Positions 11,350 through 20,154 of a stretch of DNA of 64,000 nucleotides are shown in pieces; the stretch's first letter is position 1, and the number at the start of each line of letters is the position of its first letter. The notes below the pieces were generated by a model. It did no database searches. It had not been told where the DNA came from and worked only from the letters and a program-made list of their open reading frames with translations. Source of the DNA: Pseudomonas sp. ok272 (GTDB lineage Bacteria; Pseudomonadota; Gammaproteobacteria; Pseudomonadales; Pseudomonadaceae); contig NZ_FOCB01000001.1 of the NCBI RefSeq assembly GCF_900109995.1, forward strand, positions 186,001 through 250,000. Direction: 5' to 3'. The translations under genes were made by a program, and so were the position numbers.

Positions 11350-11830
11350 CAAACGGTGGGCGCAAGACCGGCTTGCCGGCGAAGGCGGCCTGACAGTTGA
11401 CTGAGATGCCGACTGATACAGCGCCTTCGCGAGCGGGCTCGCTCCCACGCGGGTCCTCAGCGAATGCAAATCCTGCGCTCGACACGGATCCCCGTGGGAG
11501 CGAGCCCGCTCGCGAAAGCGGTGGGTCAGTCAACGGAGATGCTGGCTGTGCCGGCCTCTTCGCGGGCGAGCCCCATCCTGGTCCACGGCGAACACACATC
11601 CGGGGAGCAGCTCAAGTCCTTGGAGCGAGGCTTGCCCGCGAAGAGGCCAGCCCATTCAGCATCGATGTCGCCAGACATACCGCCTTCGCGGGCAGGCCCA
11701 CCACACAAATCCGGGCCTGGCACGGGATGTGTGTTCGCCGTGGACCAGGGAGCGAGACCGGCTTGCCGGCGAAGGTGCCCTGGCAGCGGCCTATTTTTTG
11801 TGGAGACACCTCGCTCCCACAAAGGACTGG
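11350..11830. repeat. Cluster of REP palindromes between xerD and dsbC
   Basis: The gene-free space 11344-11965 is mostly REP copies in alternating orientation: around 11356-11385, 11425-11450, 11493-11520, 11555-11572, 11620-11645, 11682-11700 and 11748-11775. They include both the GAGACCGGCTTGCCGGCGAAGG and the GAGCCCGCTCGCGAA subtypes. No gene is supported here. Confidence 0.8.
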
Positions 11831-11965
11831 CCCCTCGTATCACCGGGAGTCGGCCACGCAAGCCTTATGTGGTAGGCTTTGCCGGTTTGTACGGTGGGCA
11901 GTTATGACCCGGTGTTTCGGCACGGGTGTTCTAGCTGAGCCATTTGTCTGTCTTCAGGAGATCTC

Positions 11966-12697
11966 ATGCGTCTGACCCAAATTTTCGCCGCCGCCGCTAT
12001 CGCGTTGGTCAGCACCTTTGCCGTCGCCGATGATGCGGCTGATAAAGCCATTCGTAAGAGCTTGGATACGCTCCAGCTCGACACCCCGATCGAATCGATC
12101 AGCGCCAGTCCGTTGAGCGGCCTTTACGAAGTCAAGCTCAAGGGCAGTCGCGTGTTGTACGCCAGTGCCGACGGCCAGTACATCGTCCAGGGCTATCTGT
12201 TCCAGCTCAAGGATGGCCAGCCCGTCAACTTGACCGAGAAAGCCGAGCGCGTGGGGATCTCCAAGTTGATCAACGGGATTCCGGTGGCTGAAACCGTGGT
12301 CTACCCGGCCATTGGCGAGACCAAGACCCACATCACCGTATTCACCGACACCACCTGCCCGTACTGCCACAAGTTGCACGCCGAAGTGCCGGCCTTGAAC
12401 AAGATGGGCATCGAAGTGCGTTATGTTGCGTTCCCGCGCCAGGGCCTTGGCTCGCCGGGTGACGAGCAGTTGCAGGCCGTGTGGTGTTCGAGCGACAAGA
12501 AAGCCGCCATGGACAAGATGGTCGATGGCAAGGAAATCAAGGCCGCCAAGTGCGTCAACCCGGTTGCCAAGCAGTTCGCCCTGGGCCAGTCCATTGGCGT
12601 GAACGGCACGCCAGCCATCGTGTTGGCCGATGGCCAAGTGATTCCTGGCTACCAGCCAGCACCACAAGTGGCCAAACTGGCCCTGGGTGCGAAATAA
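11966..12697 (+). CDS. dsbC: Periplasmic disulfide isomerase DsbC
   Basis: DsbC (243 aa) is the periplasmic thiol:disulfide isomerase that reshuffles wrong disulfides and is kept reduced by DsbD. A Sec signal peptide spans about residues 1-21 (ending FAVA). An N-terminal dimerisation domain follows, then a thioredoxin fold with the active site CPYC at 131-134 and the cis-Pro loop GTPAIVLADG. Ribosome site AGGAGAT lies ahead of the ATG. Size and order match the family. Confidence 0.96.
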   Translation: MRLTQIFAAAAIALVSTFAVADDAADKAIRKSLDTLQLDTPIESISASPLSGLYEVKLKGSRVLYASADGQYIVQGYLFQLKDGQPVNLTEKAERVGISKLINGIPVAETVVYPAIGETKTHITVFTDTTCPYCHKLHAEVPALNKMGIEVRYVAFPRQGLGSPGDEQLQAVWCSSDKKAAMDKMVDGKEIKAAKCVNPVAKQFALGQSIGVNGTPAIVLADGQVIPGYQPAPQVAKLALGAK

Positions 12698-12788
12698 TCC
12701 TGCGTCGTCACGGTAAGCCTTTGACGATCATGGAGCGACGACAGCCGTCGGCGCTCCATTAATAGAGAGCCGCGTGTGCGGTTGTTTT

Positions 12789-12816
12789 CACGGCCGACCT
12801 TGAGTCGGCCGTTTCA
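12789..12816 (+). terminator. Hairpin between dsbC and hom
   Basis: CACGGCCGA-CCTTGAG-TCGGCCGTTT forms a stable stem with a short T-run. It probably ends the dsbC transcript, but it lies only 14 bases before the hom start codon and could also influence hom. Confidence 0.55.
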
Positions 12817-12829
12817 TGGGGAGTTCACA

Positions 12830-14134
12830 GTGAAACCGGTCAAAGTAGGCATCTGTGGGTTAGGGACCGTCGGTGGCGGTACCTTCAACGTACTTCAGCG
12901 CAACGCCGAGGAAATTGCTCGTCGTGCCGGGCGTGGAATCGAAGTGGCACAAATTGCCACGCGCACGCCAAAGCCTCAGTTCCAGACGACCGGTATTGCG
13001 ATTACCAACGATGTCTTCGATGTGGCCACGAACCCTGAGATCGACATCGTCATAGAGTTGGTGGGCGGCTACACCGTTGCCCGCGAGCTGGTACTCAAAG
13101 CGATCGAGAACGGAAAACACGTGGTCACCGCCAACAAGGCGCTGATCGCGGTACACGGTAACGAAATCTTCGCCAAGGCCCGCGAGAAGGGCGTGATCGT
13201 GGCGTTCGAAGCGGCGGTGGCGGGTGGCATCCCGGTGATCAAGGCGATTCGTGAAGGCCTGTCGGCCAACCGGATCAACTGGGTCGCGGGCATCATCAAC
13301 GGCACCGGTAACTTCATCCTCACCGAGATGCGCGAGAAGGGTCGTACCTTCGAAGACGTGCTGGCCGAAGCCCAGGCCCTGGGTTACGCCGAAGCCGATC
13401 CGACCTTCGACGTCGAAGGCATCGATGCGGCCCACAAGCTGACAATCCTGGCCTCCATCGCCTTCGGTATCCCGCTGCAGTTCGACAAGGCCTACACCGA
13501 AGGCATCACCAAGCTGACCACCGCTGACGTGAACTACGCCGAAGCCCTGGGTTACCGCATCAAGCACCTGGGCGTCGCGCGCAGCACCGAAAGCGGCATC
13601 GAGTTGCGCGTGCACCCGACTTTGATTCCGGCCGATCGCCTGATCGCCAATGTCAACGGCGTGATGAACGCGGTGATGGTCAACGGTGATGCCGCGGGCT
13701 CGACCTTGTTCTACGGTGCCGGTGCCGGCATGGAGCCAACCGCTTCGTCGGTGATCGCCGACCTGGTGGACGTGGTCCGCGCGATGACCAGCGATCCGGA
13801 AAACCGGGTGCCGCACCTGGCCTTCCAGCCGGACTCGCTGTCGGCTCACCCGATCCTGCCGATCGATGCGTGCGAAAGTGCCTACTACCTGCGCATCCAG
13901 GCCAAGGATCATCCCGGCGTGTTGGCCCAGGTGGCGAGCATCCTGTCGGAGCGCGGGATCAACATCGAATCGATCATGCAAAAAGAAGTCGAAGAACATG
14001 ATGGCCTGGTGCCGATGATCCTGTTGACGCACCGTGTGCTGGAACAGCGCATGAACGATGCGATCACGGCCCTCGAAGCGCTGCAAGGCGTGGACGGGCC
14101 GGTCGTGCGGATCCGCGTCGAGCACCTGAACTAA
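12830..14134 (+). CDS. hom: Homoserine dehydrogenase
   Basis: Hom (434 aa) reduces aspartate semialdehyde to homoserine, the branch point to threonine and methionine. NAD(P)-binding motif GICGLGTVGGGT at 7-18; catalytic domain with VTANKALIA, AAVAGGIPVIK, INGTGNFILTEM and EADPTFDVEGIDAAHK; C-terminal ACT domain (about 350-425) that usually mediates threonine inhibition. Translation starts at GTG 12830 (VKPVKVGI), preceded by GGGGAG. thrC follows after a GC-rich palindrome; the pair is probably co-transcribed. Confidence 0.96.
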   Translation: MKPVKVGICGLGTVGGGTFNVLQRNAEEIARRAGRGIEVAQIATRTPKPQFQTTGIAITNDVFDVATNPEIDIVIELVGGYTVARELVLKAIENGKHVVTANKALIAVHGNEIFAKAREKGVIVAFEAAVAGGIPVIKAIREGLSANRINWVAGIINGTGNFILTEMREKGRTFEDVLAEAQALGYAEADPTFDVEGIDAAHKLTILASIAFGIPLQFDKAYTEGITKLTTADVNYAEALGYRIKHLGVARSTESGIELRVHPTLIPADRLIANVNGVMNAVMVNGDAAGSTLFYGAGAGMEPTASSVIADLVDVVRAMTSDPENRVPHLAFQPDSLSAHPILPIDACESAYYLRIQAKDHPGVLAQVASILSERGINIESIMQKEVEEHDGLVPMILLTHRVLEQRMNDAITALEALQGVDGPVVRIRVEHLN

Positions 14135-14147
14135 GCCGATTTGTTCA

Positions 14148-14168
14148 CCGGGCCCGCGCGGGCCCGGG
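14148..14168. other. Perfect GC palindrome between hom and thrC
   Basis: ccgggcccgc-g-cgggcccgg type inverted repeat with no T-run behind it. It would form a very stable hairpin in the hom-thrC message and could set relative expression or mRNA stability; a leader-peptide attenuator is not evident. Confidence 0.5.
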
Positions 14169-14197
14169 TTTGCGAACTCTGTCTATTGGAGCCAGTC

Positions 14198-15607
14198 ATG
14201 CGTTATATCAGTACCCGCGGCCAGGCACCGGCCCTGAATTTTGAAGATGTCCTGTTGGCTGGCCTGGCCAGCGACGGCGGCCTGTATGTGCCGGAAAACC
14301 TGCCACGCTTCACCCAGGAAGAAATCGCCTCCTGGGCCGGCCTGCCGTACCACGAGCTGGCCTTCCGGGTGATGCGCCCGTTCGTCGCCGGCAGCATCCC
14401 GGACGCCGACTTCAAGAAAATCCTCGAAGCCACCTACGGTGCGTTCTCCCACAGCGCCGTGGCCCCACTGCGACAGTTGAACGGCAACGAATGGGTGCTG
14501 GAGCTGTTCCATGGCCCGACCCTGGCGTTCAAGGACTTCGCCCTGCAACTGCTCGGCCGCCTGCTCGACTACGTGCTGCAAAAGCGCGGCGAGCGCGTGG
14601 TGATTGTCGGCGCCACTTCCGGTGATACCGGCTCGGCCGCTATCGAAGGCTGCAAGCATTGCGAAAACGTCGACATCTTCATCCTGCACCCGCACAACCG
14701 GGTCTCGGAAGTGCAGCGTCGGCAGATGACCACGCTGTTTGGCGACAACATCCACAACATCGCGATCGAAGGCAACTTCGATGACTGCCAGGAAATGGTC
14801 AAGGCCAGCTTCGCTGACCAGGGTTTCCTCAAGGGCACCCGCCTGGTGGCCGTGAACTCGATCAACTGGGCGCGGATCATGGCTCAGATCGTTTACTACT
14901 TCCACGCCGCCCTGCAATTGGGCGGGCCGGCGCGTTCGGTGGCGTTCTCGGTGCCTACCGGCAACTTCGGCGACATCTTCGCCGGCTACCTGGCTCGCAA
15001 CATGGGCCTGCCGATCAGCCAACTGATTGTCGCCACCAACCGCAATGACATCCTGCACCGCTTCATGAGCGGCAATCAGTACGTCAAGCAAACCCTGCAC
15101 GCCACCCTGTCGCCGTCGATGGACATCATGGTCTCCTCGAACTTCGAGCGCCTGCTGTTCGACCTGCACGGTCGCAATGGCGCGGCCATCGCCGGCCTGA
15201 TGGACAGCTTCAAGCAAGGCGGCGGTTTCAGCGTCGAAGCGGAGCGCTGGACCGAAGCGCGCAAGCTGTTCGATTCCTTGGCCGTGGATGATGCCCAGAC
15301 CTGCGAGACCATCGCCGAGGTCTACGAGCAAACCGGCGAGTTGCTGGATCCGCACACCGCCATTGGCGTCAAGGCCGCTCGCGAGTGCCGTCGCAGCCTG
15401 GATACCCCGATGGTGATCCTGGGGACCGCCCACCCGGTCAAGTTCCCTGAGGCAGTGGAAAAGGCAGGCGTAGGAAAAGCGCTTGAACTACCCGCGCACC
15501 TTTCTGATTTGTTCGAGCGAGATGAGCGCTGCACGGTTTTGCCAAATGACCTGAAGGCCGTGCAGGCCTTTGTCAGCCAGCATGGCAACCGCGGCAAGCC
15601 TCTCTGA
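14198..15607 (+). CDS. thrC: Threonine synthase
   Basis: ThrC (469 aa) converts O-phosphohomoserine to threonine with PLP. The PLP lysine is in HGPTLAFKDFALQ (Lys112). The phosphate-binding glycine loop is VGATSGDTGSAAIEG and another conserved block is VPTGNFGDIFAGY. The N-terminal YISTRGQAP is the usual start, so I use ATG 14198 with GGAGCC upstream rather than the longer frame. Last gene of the hom-thrC unit; an intrinsic terminator follows. Confidence 0.97.
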   Translation: MRYISTRGQAPALNFEDVLLAGLASDGGLYVPENLPRFTQEEIASWAGLPYHELAFRVMRPFVAGSIPDADFKKILEATYGAFSHSAVAPLRQLNGNEWVLELFHGPTLAFKDFALQLLGRLLDYVLQKRGERVVIVGATSGDTGSAAIEGCKHCENVDIFILHPHNRVSEVQRRQMTTLFGDNIHNIAIEGNFDDCQEMVKASFADQGFLKGTRLVAVNSINWARIMAQIVYYFHAALQLGGPARSVAFSVPTGNFGDIFAGYLARNMGLPISQLIVATNRNDILHRFMSGNQYVKQTLHATLSPSMDIMVSSNFERLLFDLHGRNGAAIAGLMDSFKQGGGFSVEAERWTEARKLFDSLAVDDAQTCETIAEVYEQTGELLDPHTAIGVKAARECRRSLDTPMVILGTAHPVKFPEAVEKAGVGKALELPAHLSDLFERDERCTVLPNDLKAVQAFVSQHGNRGKPL

Positions 15608-15631
15608 CCGGCAAAATCCGTCACATCTTGA

Positions 15632-15656
15632 AGCCCGTCTCCTGACGGGCTTTCTT
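15632..15656 (+). terminator. Intrinsic terminator of thrC
   Basis: AGCCCGTC-TCCT-GACGGGCTTTCTT: 7-bp GC-rich stem and T-rich tail 25 nt after the thrC stop. Confidence 0.88.
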
Positions 15657-15726
15657 GTTCTTGCGTGGCACACTTGGCGTGGATTCCCCCCTCAGGGATG
15701 GGTGAGTGAACATCAAGGAAGTGGTT

Positions 15727-17088
15727 ATGCGGTTTTTCTTACGGTTGCAGCCAGCCTTGCGCTGGGTGATTGTGCTGGGGGTCCTGGCATCGACTCGCGG
15801 CGTGTCGGCGACTCAACTGAACACGCTGAATGGGGCGGTGGAGGTGGCCTCGGCGTCTCTGGGGCTGGATGCCCAGGAGCGTGCGTGGATCGCCGAGCAT
15901 CCCCGGGTCATCGTTGCGTCGGTGCAGTATCCGTTGTACCTGTTCAAGGACGAGCAGGGGCAGTGGAATGGCCTGAATAACGACATCCTGCAGCGCATCT
16001 CTAGCATGACGGGGATTGAGTTCGTGCATGAGGAGTCGTTCTCCACCGACCACCTGCTCGGGTTGCTGGAGAGCGGGCGTGCCGACATGAGCACGACCCT
16101 GGCCGCGAATGAAGAGCGCCAGACGTTCCTGGACTTCACCCATGCCTTTGGCGGGTCAGGCTGGGTGTTCGTTGGGCGCAGTGGGGCGGTAGCCGTGCAT
16201 TCGCTGGCGGATCTCTCTGGCAAGGTACTGGCACTGCCCACCCGGCATGCCCTGGAAACCGGCATCCGGGCCGACTATCCACAGATCCAACTGCGTTCGG
16301 TCAAAACCTACGCCGAGGCGCGCGCGCTGGTAGAGAGCGGTGAAGCCTACGCCACCATTGAAAACGAAACCGGTGCCTACCTGTACCCGGCCGGTCGGCT
16401 GCTGATCGGTTCGCGTATCGAGGGCAAATGGGAAGCGGACAAACTCGCCCTGCGCAAGGGCCAGCCGCACCTGCTGAGCATCCTCAACAAAGCCCTTGAA
16501 GCGTTTTCCGCGGCAGAGCTGCGGGCCATGCGCTTCAAGTGGCTGGGGAGTGTGCTGCCGAGCAAGCCGCCCACGCTGTGGCAGCGCGTGTACCTATGGG
16601 GGTGTTGGGGGGCGGTCGTTGCCAGTCTGTTTACGCTGCTGTCGCTGCTGTGGGGACGGCGCTTGAAACGGCAAGTCGAACAGCAACGCAACGTCGAGCG
16701 CCAGCTCAGTGATCAACTGGCCTTTCAGGCCACCTTGATCAATGCCATGCCCGACCCGGTGTTTGTCAGGGATCTGGAGGGGCGATTGATCCAGTGCAAC
16801 AAAAGCTATGAAGATCGCTTGTCCACCCGGTTCGATCAGGTGCAAGGCAAGCGTTTGACCGAAGTCGACACCTTTCCCATCGACACGGCCAGGCTGTTGC
16901 ACGGGGAAATCATGGAGCAGCTCAGTCATCGCAAAGGGCGCTTTGTCGAACGTCGGTTGCTCTTCAAGTGTGGTGTCAGGGACGTCTATCAATGGACGGT
17001 GCCGTTCTACAGCGCCGACGGCTTGTTACAGGGTGTGGTCGGGGGATGGCGCGAGATCGGCGAGCGCCCGGGCGAGGCGCGCGATTGA
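15727..17088 (+). CDS. BvgS-like sensor lacking kinase domains (periplasmic SBP_bac_3, TM, PAS)
   Basis: 453 residues. A signal peptide (to about 25) leads to a periplasmic type-3 solute-binding (Venus flytrap) domain of the BvgS/EvgS kind (LDAQERAWIAEHPRVIVA..., to about 285). A membrane helix near residues 292-312 and a cytoplasmic PAS domain (DQLAFQATLINAMPDPVF...) follow. Full-length relatives continue from the PAS end (GWxDIxER) into HisKA, HATPase and receiver domains. Here the frame stops 10 residues after GGWREIGER, with no kinase in any frame downstream. Start at ATG 15727 with AAGGA upstream. It is either a decayed sensor or a signal-input protein working with another kinase. Confidence 0.75.
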   Translation: MRFFLRLQPALRWVIVLGVLASTRGVSATQLNTLNGAVEVASASLGLDAQERAWIAEHPRVIVASVQYPLYLFKDEQGQWNGLNNDILQRISSMTGIEFVHEESFSTDHLLGLLESGRADMSTTLAANEERQTFLDFTHAFGGSGWVFVGRSGAVAVHSLADLSGKVLALPTRHALETGIRADYPQIQLRSVKTYAEARALVESGEAYATIENETGAYLYPAGRLLIGSRIEGKWEADKLALRKGQPHLLSILNKALEAFSAAELRAMRFKWLGSVLPSKPPTLWQRVYLWGCWGAVVASLFTLLSLLWGRRLKRQVEQQRNVERQLSDQLAFQATLINAMPDPVFVRDLEGRLIQCNKSYEDRLSTRFDQVQGKRLTEVDTFPIDTARLLHGEIMEQLSHRKGRFVERRLLFKCGVRDVYQWTVPFYSADGLLQGVVGGWREIGERPGEARD

Positions 17089-17257
17089 TAGCGGCGTGGC
17101 AGGGCGGAGGGGCGTATTTGCTCGCGCTCAGAAACTGATTCGTTATCTGTGGGAACCTTCTGGCGAATGCGTCAGTCATACCCATACCATCAAGATCAAG
17201 CATTGTGCTCCGGTGCTTGTCGCTTGTGGTACTGGCCTTTGTAGGCCACGTTTGACC

Positions 17258-17290
17258 CCGAGTCGTCTCCCCACTTCTCGGGGTTTCTTT
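17258..17290 (+). terminator. Hairpin between the truncated sensor and the convergent TIGR02285-type gene
   Basis: ACCCCGAG ... CTCGGGGTTTCTTTT: an 8-bp stem and T-rich tail about 170 nt after the sensor stop. It is well placed to end the plus-strand transcript; the A-rich reverse side gives weaker function for the minus strand. Confidence 0.7.
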
Positions 17291-17304
17291 TGTCTGGCGT
17301 TTGC

Positions 17305-18222
17305 TCAAGGCCTTTGCTGGTCAAAGAACGCCTTGGCGTCTTCCCGATACTCGCTGCGCATCTGCGGGTCGAGCCATTGGGCATAGAATTCGATCAGTTG
17401 AGTGTGCCGCAGCCGGCTGATGGTTTCGTTGATCGCGCTGATGGCCTGGCGTCCCTGGACCGTGTTCGAGCAGGCGACGTGGATCGACTGGTATTTGTCG
17501 GTGCCGCGAATGGCAAAGAACTCCAGCTCGGTGGGGGCGATGCCCTGTTGCAGCGCCTGGTAGCGAATTTCCGACCAATAGCCGAGCACCGCGCTCAAAC
17601 GTCCCAGGCGCTGCATTTGCAGCAGGCTGCCCAGCGCGTCGTTGCCGTAGTGGGCCGCCAGGCTGCTGTTGGGGGCTTGCTGCACAATACGATCCACCAC
17701 CTCGCCATAGCTGCGTTCGGCGACGACGCCCAGCCGGCTCGACTCGGCGGCCAGCATCTGGGTCAAATCAACCTGATTGTTGACGATGAACGGCGCCAGC
17801 AGGTCATGGTCTTGCTGGCGTATGACGATGCCGTTGCTGCGGATCCGGTAGGCGGGGATGGAATAGGCCAGGCGTTTGGCCCGTTGCGGGTTCCAGACCA
17901 GCGACGGGTCGCAGGTGAAACTGGGCTCCAGGAGCATCTGCATGGCGCGCGCGCGATTGACCCGCAACAGGCTGTGTTGGTACTGCGGCATGCTGGCGAT
18001 CAGCAGGGGTATGAACTGGTCGATCGCCCCCAGGTTTTTCTGCGGGCCCTCGAAAATCGTCAGCGGCGGCAAATCACGCAGCAACCAGGTCAGCGCGTCC
18101 TTGTCGTCGGCTGCGGCGCCAGGCGCCAGGCACGCCAGCGCCACGCCGACAGCCAACTGCCGCAGGCGCTGCCCGATCACGCGGTCCAGGGTTGATAATC
18201 TGTTCAGCTTAAATCGCTCCAC
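17305..18222 (-). CDS. TIGR02285-type periplasmic substrate-binding-like protein
   Basis: About 305 residues with an N-terminal hydrophobic export signal (LAVGVALACLAPGAAA) and a type-3 solute-binding fold. It resembles the TIGR02285 family of proteobacterial periplasmic proteins of unknown ligand: DLPPLTIFEGP, then NRARAMQML and FTCDPSLVWNPQRAK. The start is uncertain. There is an ATG at 18255 inside the upstream caiB-like gene, a GTG at 18222 (used here) and a GTG at 18180, none with a strong ribosome site. It overlaps or abuts the caiB-like gene and may be translationally coupled to it. No transporter partners are adjacent, so a sensory or accessory role is likely but unproven. Confidence 0.7.
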   Translation of the reverse strand: MERFKLNRLSTLDRVIGQRLRQLAVGVALACLAPGAAADDKDALTWLLRDLPPLTIFEGPQKNLGAIDQFIPLLIASMPQYQHSLLRVNRARAMQMLLEPSFTCDPSLVWNPQRAKRLAYSIPAYRIRSNGIVIRQQDHDLLAPFIVNNQVDLTQMLAAESSRLGVVAERSYGEVVDRIVQQAPNSSLAAHYGNDALGSLLQMQRLGRLSAVLGYWSEIRYQALQQGIAPTELEFFAIRGTDKYQSIHVACSNTVQGRQAISAINETISRLRHTQLIEFYAQWLDPQMRSEYREDAKAFFDQQRP

Positions 18223-19408
18223 ATTCGCGCAGTTGCGCAATCTGTGCCGTGTCATAGCCCAACTCGCCCAGCACCTGCGCGTTGTGCTCACCCAACTGGG
18301 CGCCGACCCACTCGCAGGTCCCGGGTGTCTCGGAAAGTTTCGGCACGATGCCCGGCATCTTGAAGTCCTTGCCGTCGGGCAGCTTGGCCTGCAGGAACAT
18401 TTCCCGGGCGAGGAACTGCGGGTCGCTGAACATATCTTCGGCACTGAAGATCCGGCTGACGGGCACCTGGGCCGCGTTCAACTGCTCGATCACCGCCTCC
18501 AGCGGCAACGAGCCGACCCAACGGTCGATCACCCCGTACAGCTCGTCCCGGCGGCTGTCACGGCCATCGTTGCTGGCCAGGGCAGGGTCGTCGGCCAGGT
18601 CGTCGCGGCCCAGGGTCTGCATGAAGCGCTTGAAGATCGCGTCGCCGTTGGCGCCGATCTGCACGTGCTTGCCATCGCGGCTGGTGTGGATCGAGGAAGG
18701 TGTGATGCCGGGCATGATGTTGCCGGTGCGCTCGCGGATGAAACCGAACACGTCGAACTCCGGCACCATGCTTTCCATCATCGCGAAGATCGCTTCATAC
18801 AACGCCACGTCCACCACTTGCCCCTGGCCACCGTTGACTTCACGGTGACGCAAGGCCATCAGCGCGCCGATCACCCCCCACAGCGCGGCAATCGAGTCGC
18901 CGATGGAGATCCCGGTGCGCACCGGCGGACGGTCCTCGAAGCCGGTGATGTAGCGCAACCCGCCCATGGACTCACCCACCGCGCCAAATCCCGGCTGGTC
19001 CTTCATCGGCCCGGTCTGGCCGAAGCCCGACAGGCGCACCATCACCAGTTTGGGGTTCAGCGCATGCAGCACGTCCCAGCCCAGGCCGAGCTTTTCCAGG
19101 ACGCCGGGGCGAAAGTTTTCGATGAGGATGTCGGCTTCGGCGAGCAACTGCTTGAGAATCGCCAGGCCGTCCGGGTGCTTGAGGTTCAGGGTCAGGGACT
19201 TCTTGTTGCGCGCCTGCACGAACCACCACAGCGACGTGCCTTCGTAGAGTTTGCGCCACTTGCGCAACGGGTCACCGCCGTCCGGTGACTCGATCTTGGT
19301 CACATCGGCGCCGAACTCGGCACAAATGCGCGAGGCGAACGGCCCGGCGATCAAGGTGCCGAGTTCGATGACTTTCAGGCCGGCAAGGGGTTTGGCGGTG
19401 AGCGGCAT
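18209..19408 (-). CDS. CaiB/BaiF-type (family III) CoA-transferase
   Basis: 399 residues. The family III CoA-transferase fold is shown by LAGLKVIELGTLIAGPFASRICAEFGADVTKIE, then the SLTLNLK strand and the catalytic Asp segment VVDVALYEAIFAMMES. Members move CoA between acids such as carnitine, formate/oxalate, succinate or glutarate. The neighbours do not fix the acid: no acyl-CoA dehydrogenase or ligase is adjacent. Upstream, the divergent yaeQ gene starts 150 bp away. Confidence 0.88.
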   Translation of the reverse strand: MPLTAKPLAGLKVIELGTLIAGPFASRICAEFGADVTKIESPDGGDPLRKWRKLYEGTSLWWFVQARNKKSLTLNLKHPDGLAILKQLLAEADILIENFRPGVLEKLGLGWDVLHALNPKLVMVRLSGFGQTGPMKDQPGFGAVGESMGGLRYITGFEDRPPVRTGISIGDSIAALWGVIGALMALRHREVNGGQGQVVDVALYEAIFAMMESMVPEFDVFGFIRERTGNIMPGITPSSIHTSRDGKHVQIGANGDAIFKRFMQTLGRDDLADDPALASNDGRDSRRDELYGVIDRWVGSLPLEAVIEQLNAAQVPVSRIFSAEDMFSDPQFLAREMFLQAKLPDGKDFKMPGIVPKLSETPGTCEWVGAQLGEHNAQVLGELGYDTAQIAQLRECGAI

Positions 19409-19557
19409 GGACGATCCTGTAGGACAAAGGTGTAATCAGGAGAGCGTTTTAACATAGCCCGACGGTTCTCGGCCAAGCTTGATGGTGGTCATGATTCGTT
19501 CAATGGCCTGCGCATCGGTTAGACTTGCCGCCTTTCCTCGTATCAAGAAGCGCGTTC

Positions 19558-20100
19558 ATGGCCCAGCCGTCCACCACCTACAAGTTTGAACTGACCCTCA
19601 CCGACCTCGACCGCAGCGTGTACGAGAGCGTCAAGCAGACCATCGCCCGCCACCCTTCGGAAACCGAAGAGCGTATGACCGTGCGGCTGCTGGCTTACGC
19701 CTTCTGGTACAACGAGCAGCTGTCATTCGGTCGCGGTCTGTCGGACGTGGACGAGCCGGCCCTGTGGGAAAAGAGCCTGGACGACCGTGTCCTGCACTGG
19801 ATCGAAGTCGGCCAGCCTGACGCCGATCGCCTGACCTGGTGCTCGCGCCGCACCGAACGCACCAGCCTGCTGGCCTACGGCAGCCTGCGCGTATGGGAAA
19901 CCAAGGTGATCCCCGCGGTGAAGAACCTGAAGAACGTCAACATCGCCGCCGTGCCCCAGGAAGTGCTGGAGACCCTGGCCAAGGACATGCCACGCGTAAT
20001 CAAGTGGGACGTGATGATCAGCGAAGGCACGATCTTCGTCACCGACGACCGTGGCCAGCATGAAGTCCAGTTGCAGTGGTTGCTGGGCGAACGCGGCTGA
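19558..20100 (+). CDS. yaeQ: YaeQ family protein
   Basis: 180 residues, a complete YaeQ protein. The family has a PD-(D/E)XK nuclease-like fold and was once proposed as an RfaH-suppressor; its function remains unclear. Motifs: TYKFELTLTDLDRSVYE at the N-terminus, HPSETEERMTVRLLAYAFWY, and WIEVGQPDADRLTWCSRRT. I start at ATG 19558 (MAQPSTTYKF); the longer frame adds residues without similarity. It runs into recJ 54 nt downstream, probably one transcript. Confidence 0.93.
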   Translation: MAQPSTTYKFELTLTDLDRSVYESVKQTIARHPSETEERMTVRLLAYAFWYNEQLSFGRGLSDVDEPALWEKSLDDRVLHWIEVGQPDADRLTWCSRRTERTSLLAYGSLRVWETKVIPAVKNLKNVNIAAVPQEVLETLAKDMPRVIKWDVMISEGTIFVTDDRGQHEVQLQWLLGERG

Positions 20101-20154
20101 GACCGCGTGTGACGCCGATTGCCTAGATCCCACCCAGAGAAGCCTTATCGCCCC

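Noticed and set aside
11397..11975. Several 100-190-codon frames between xerD and dsbC
   Set aside because: They are read-throughs of alternating REP palindromes (repeating GASPLAK / SRAGSLP peptides) and overlap each other on both strands.
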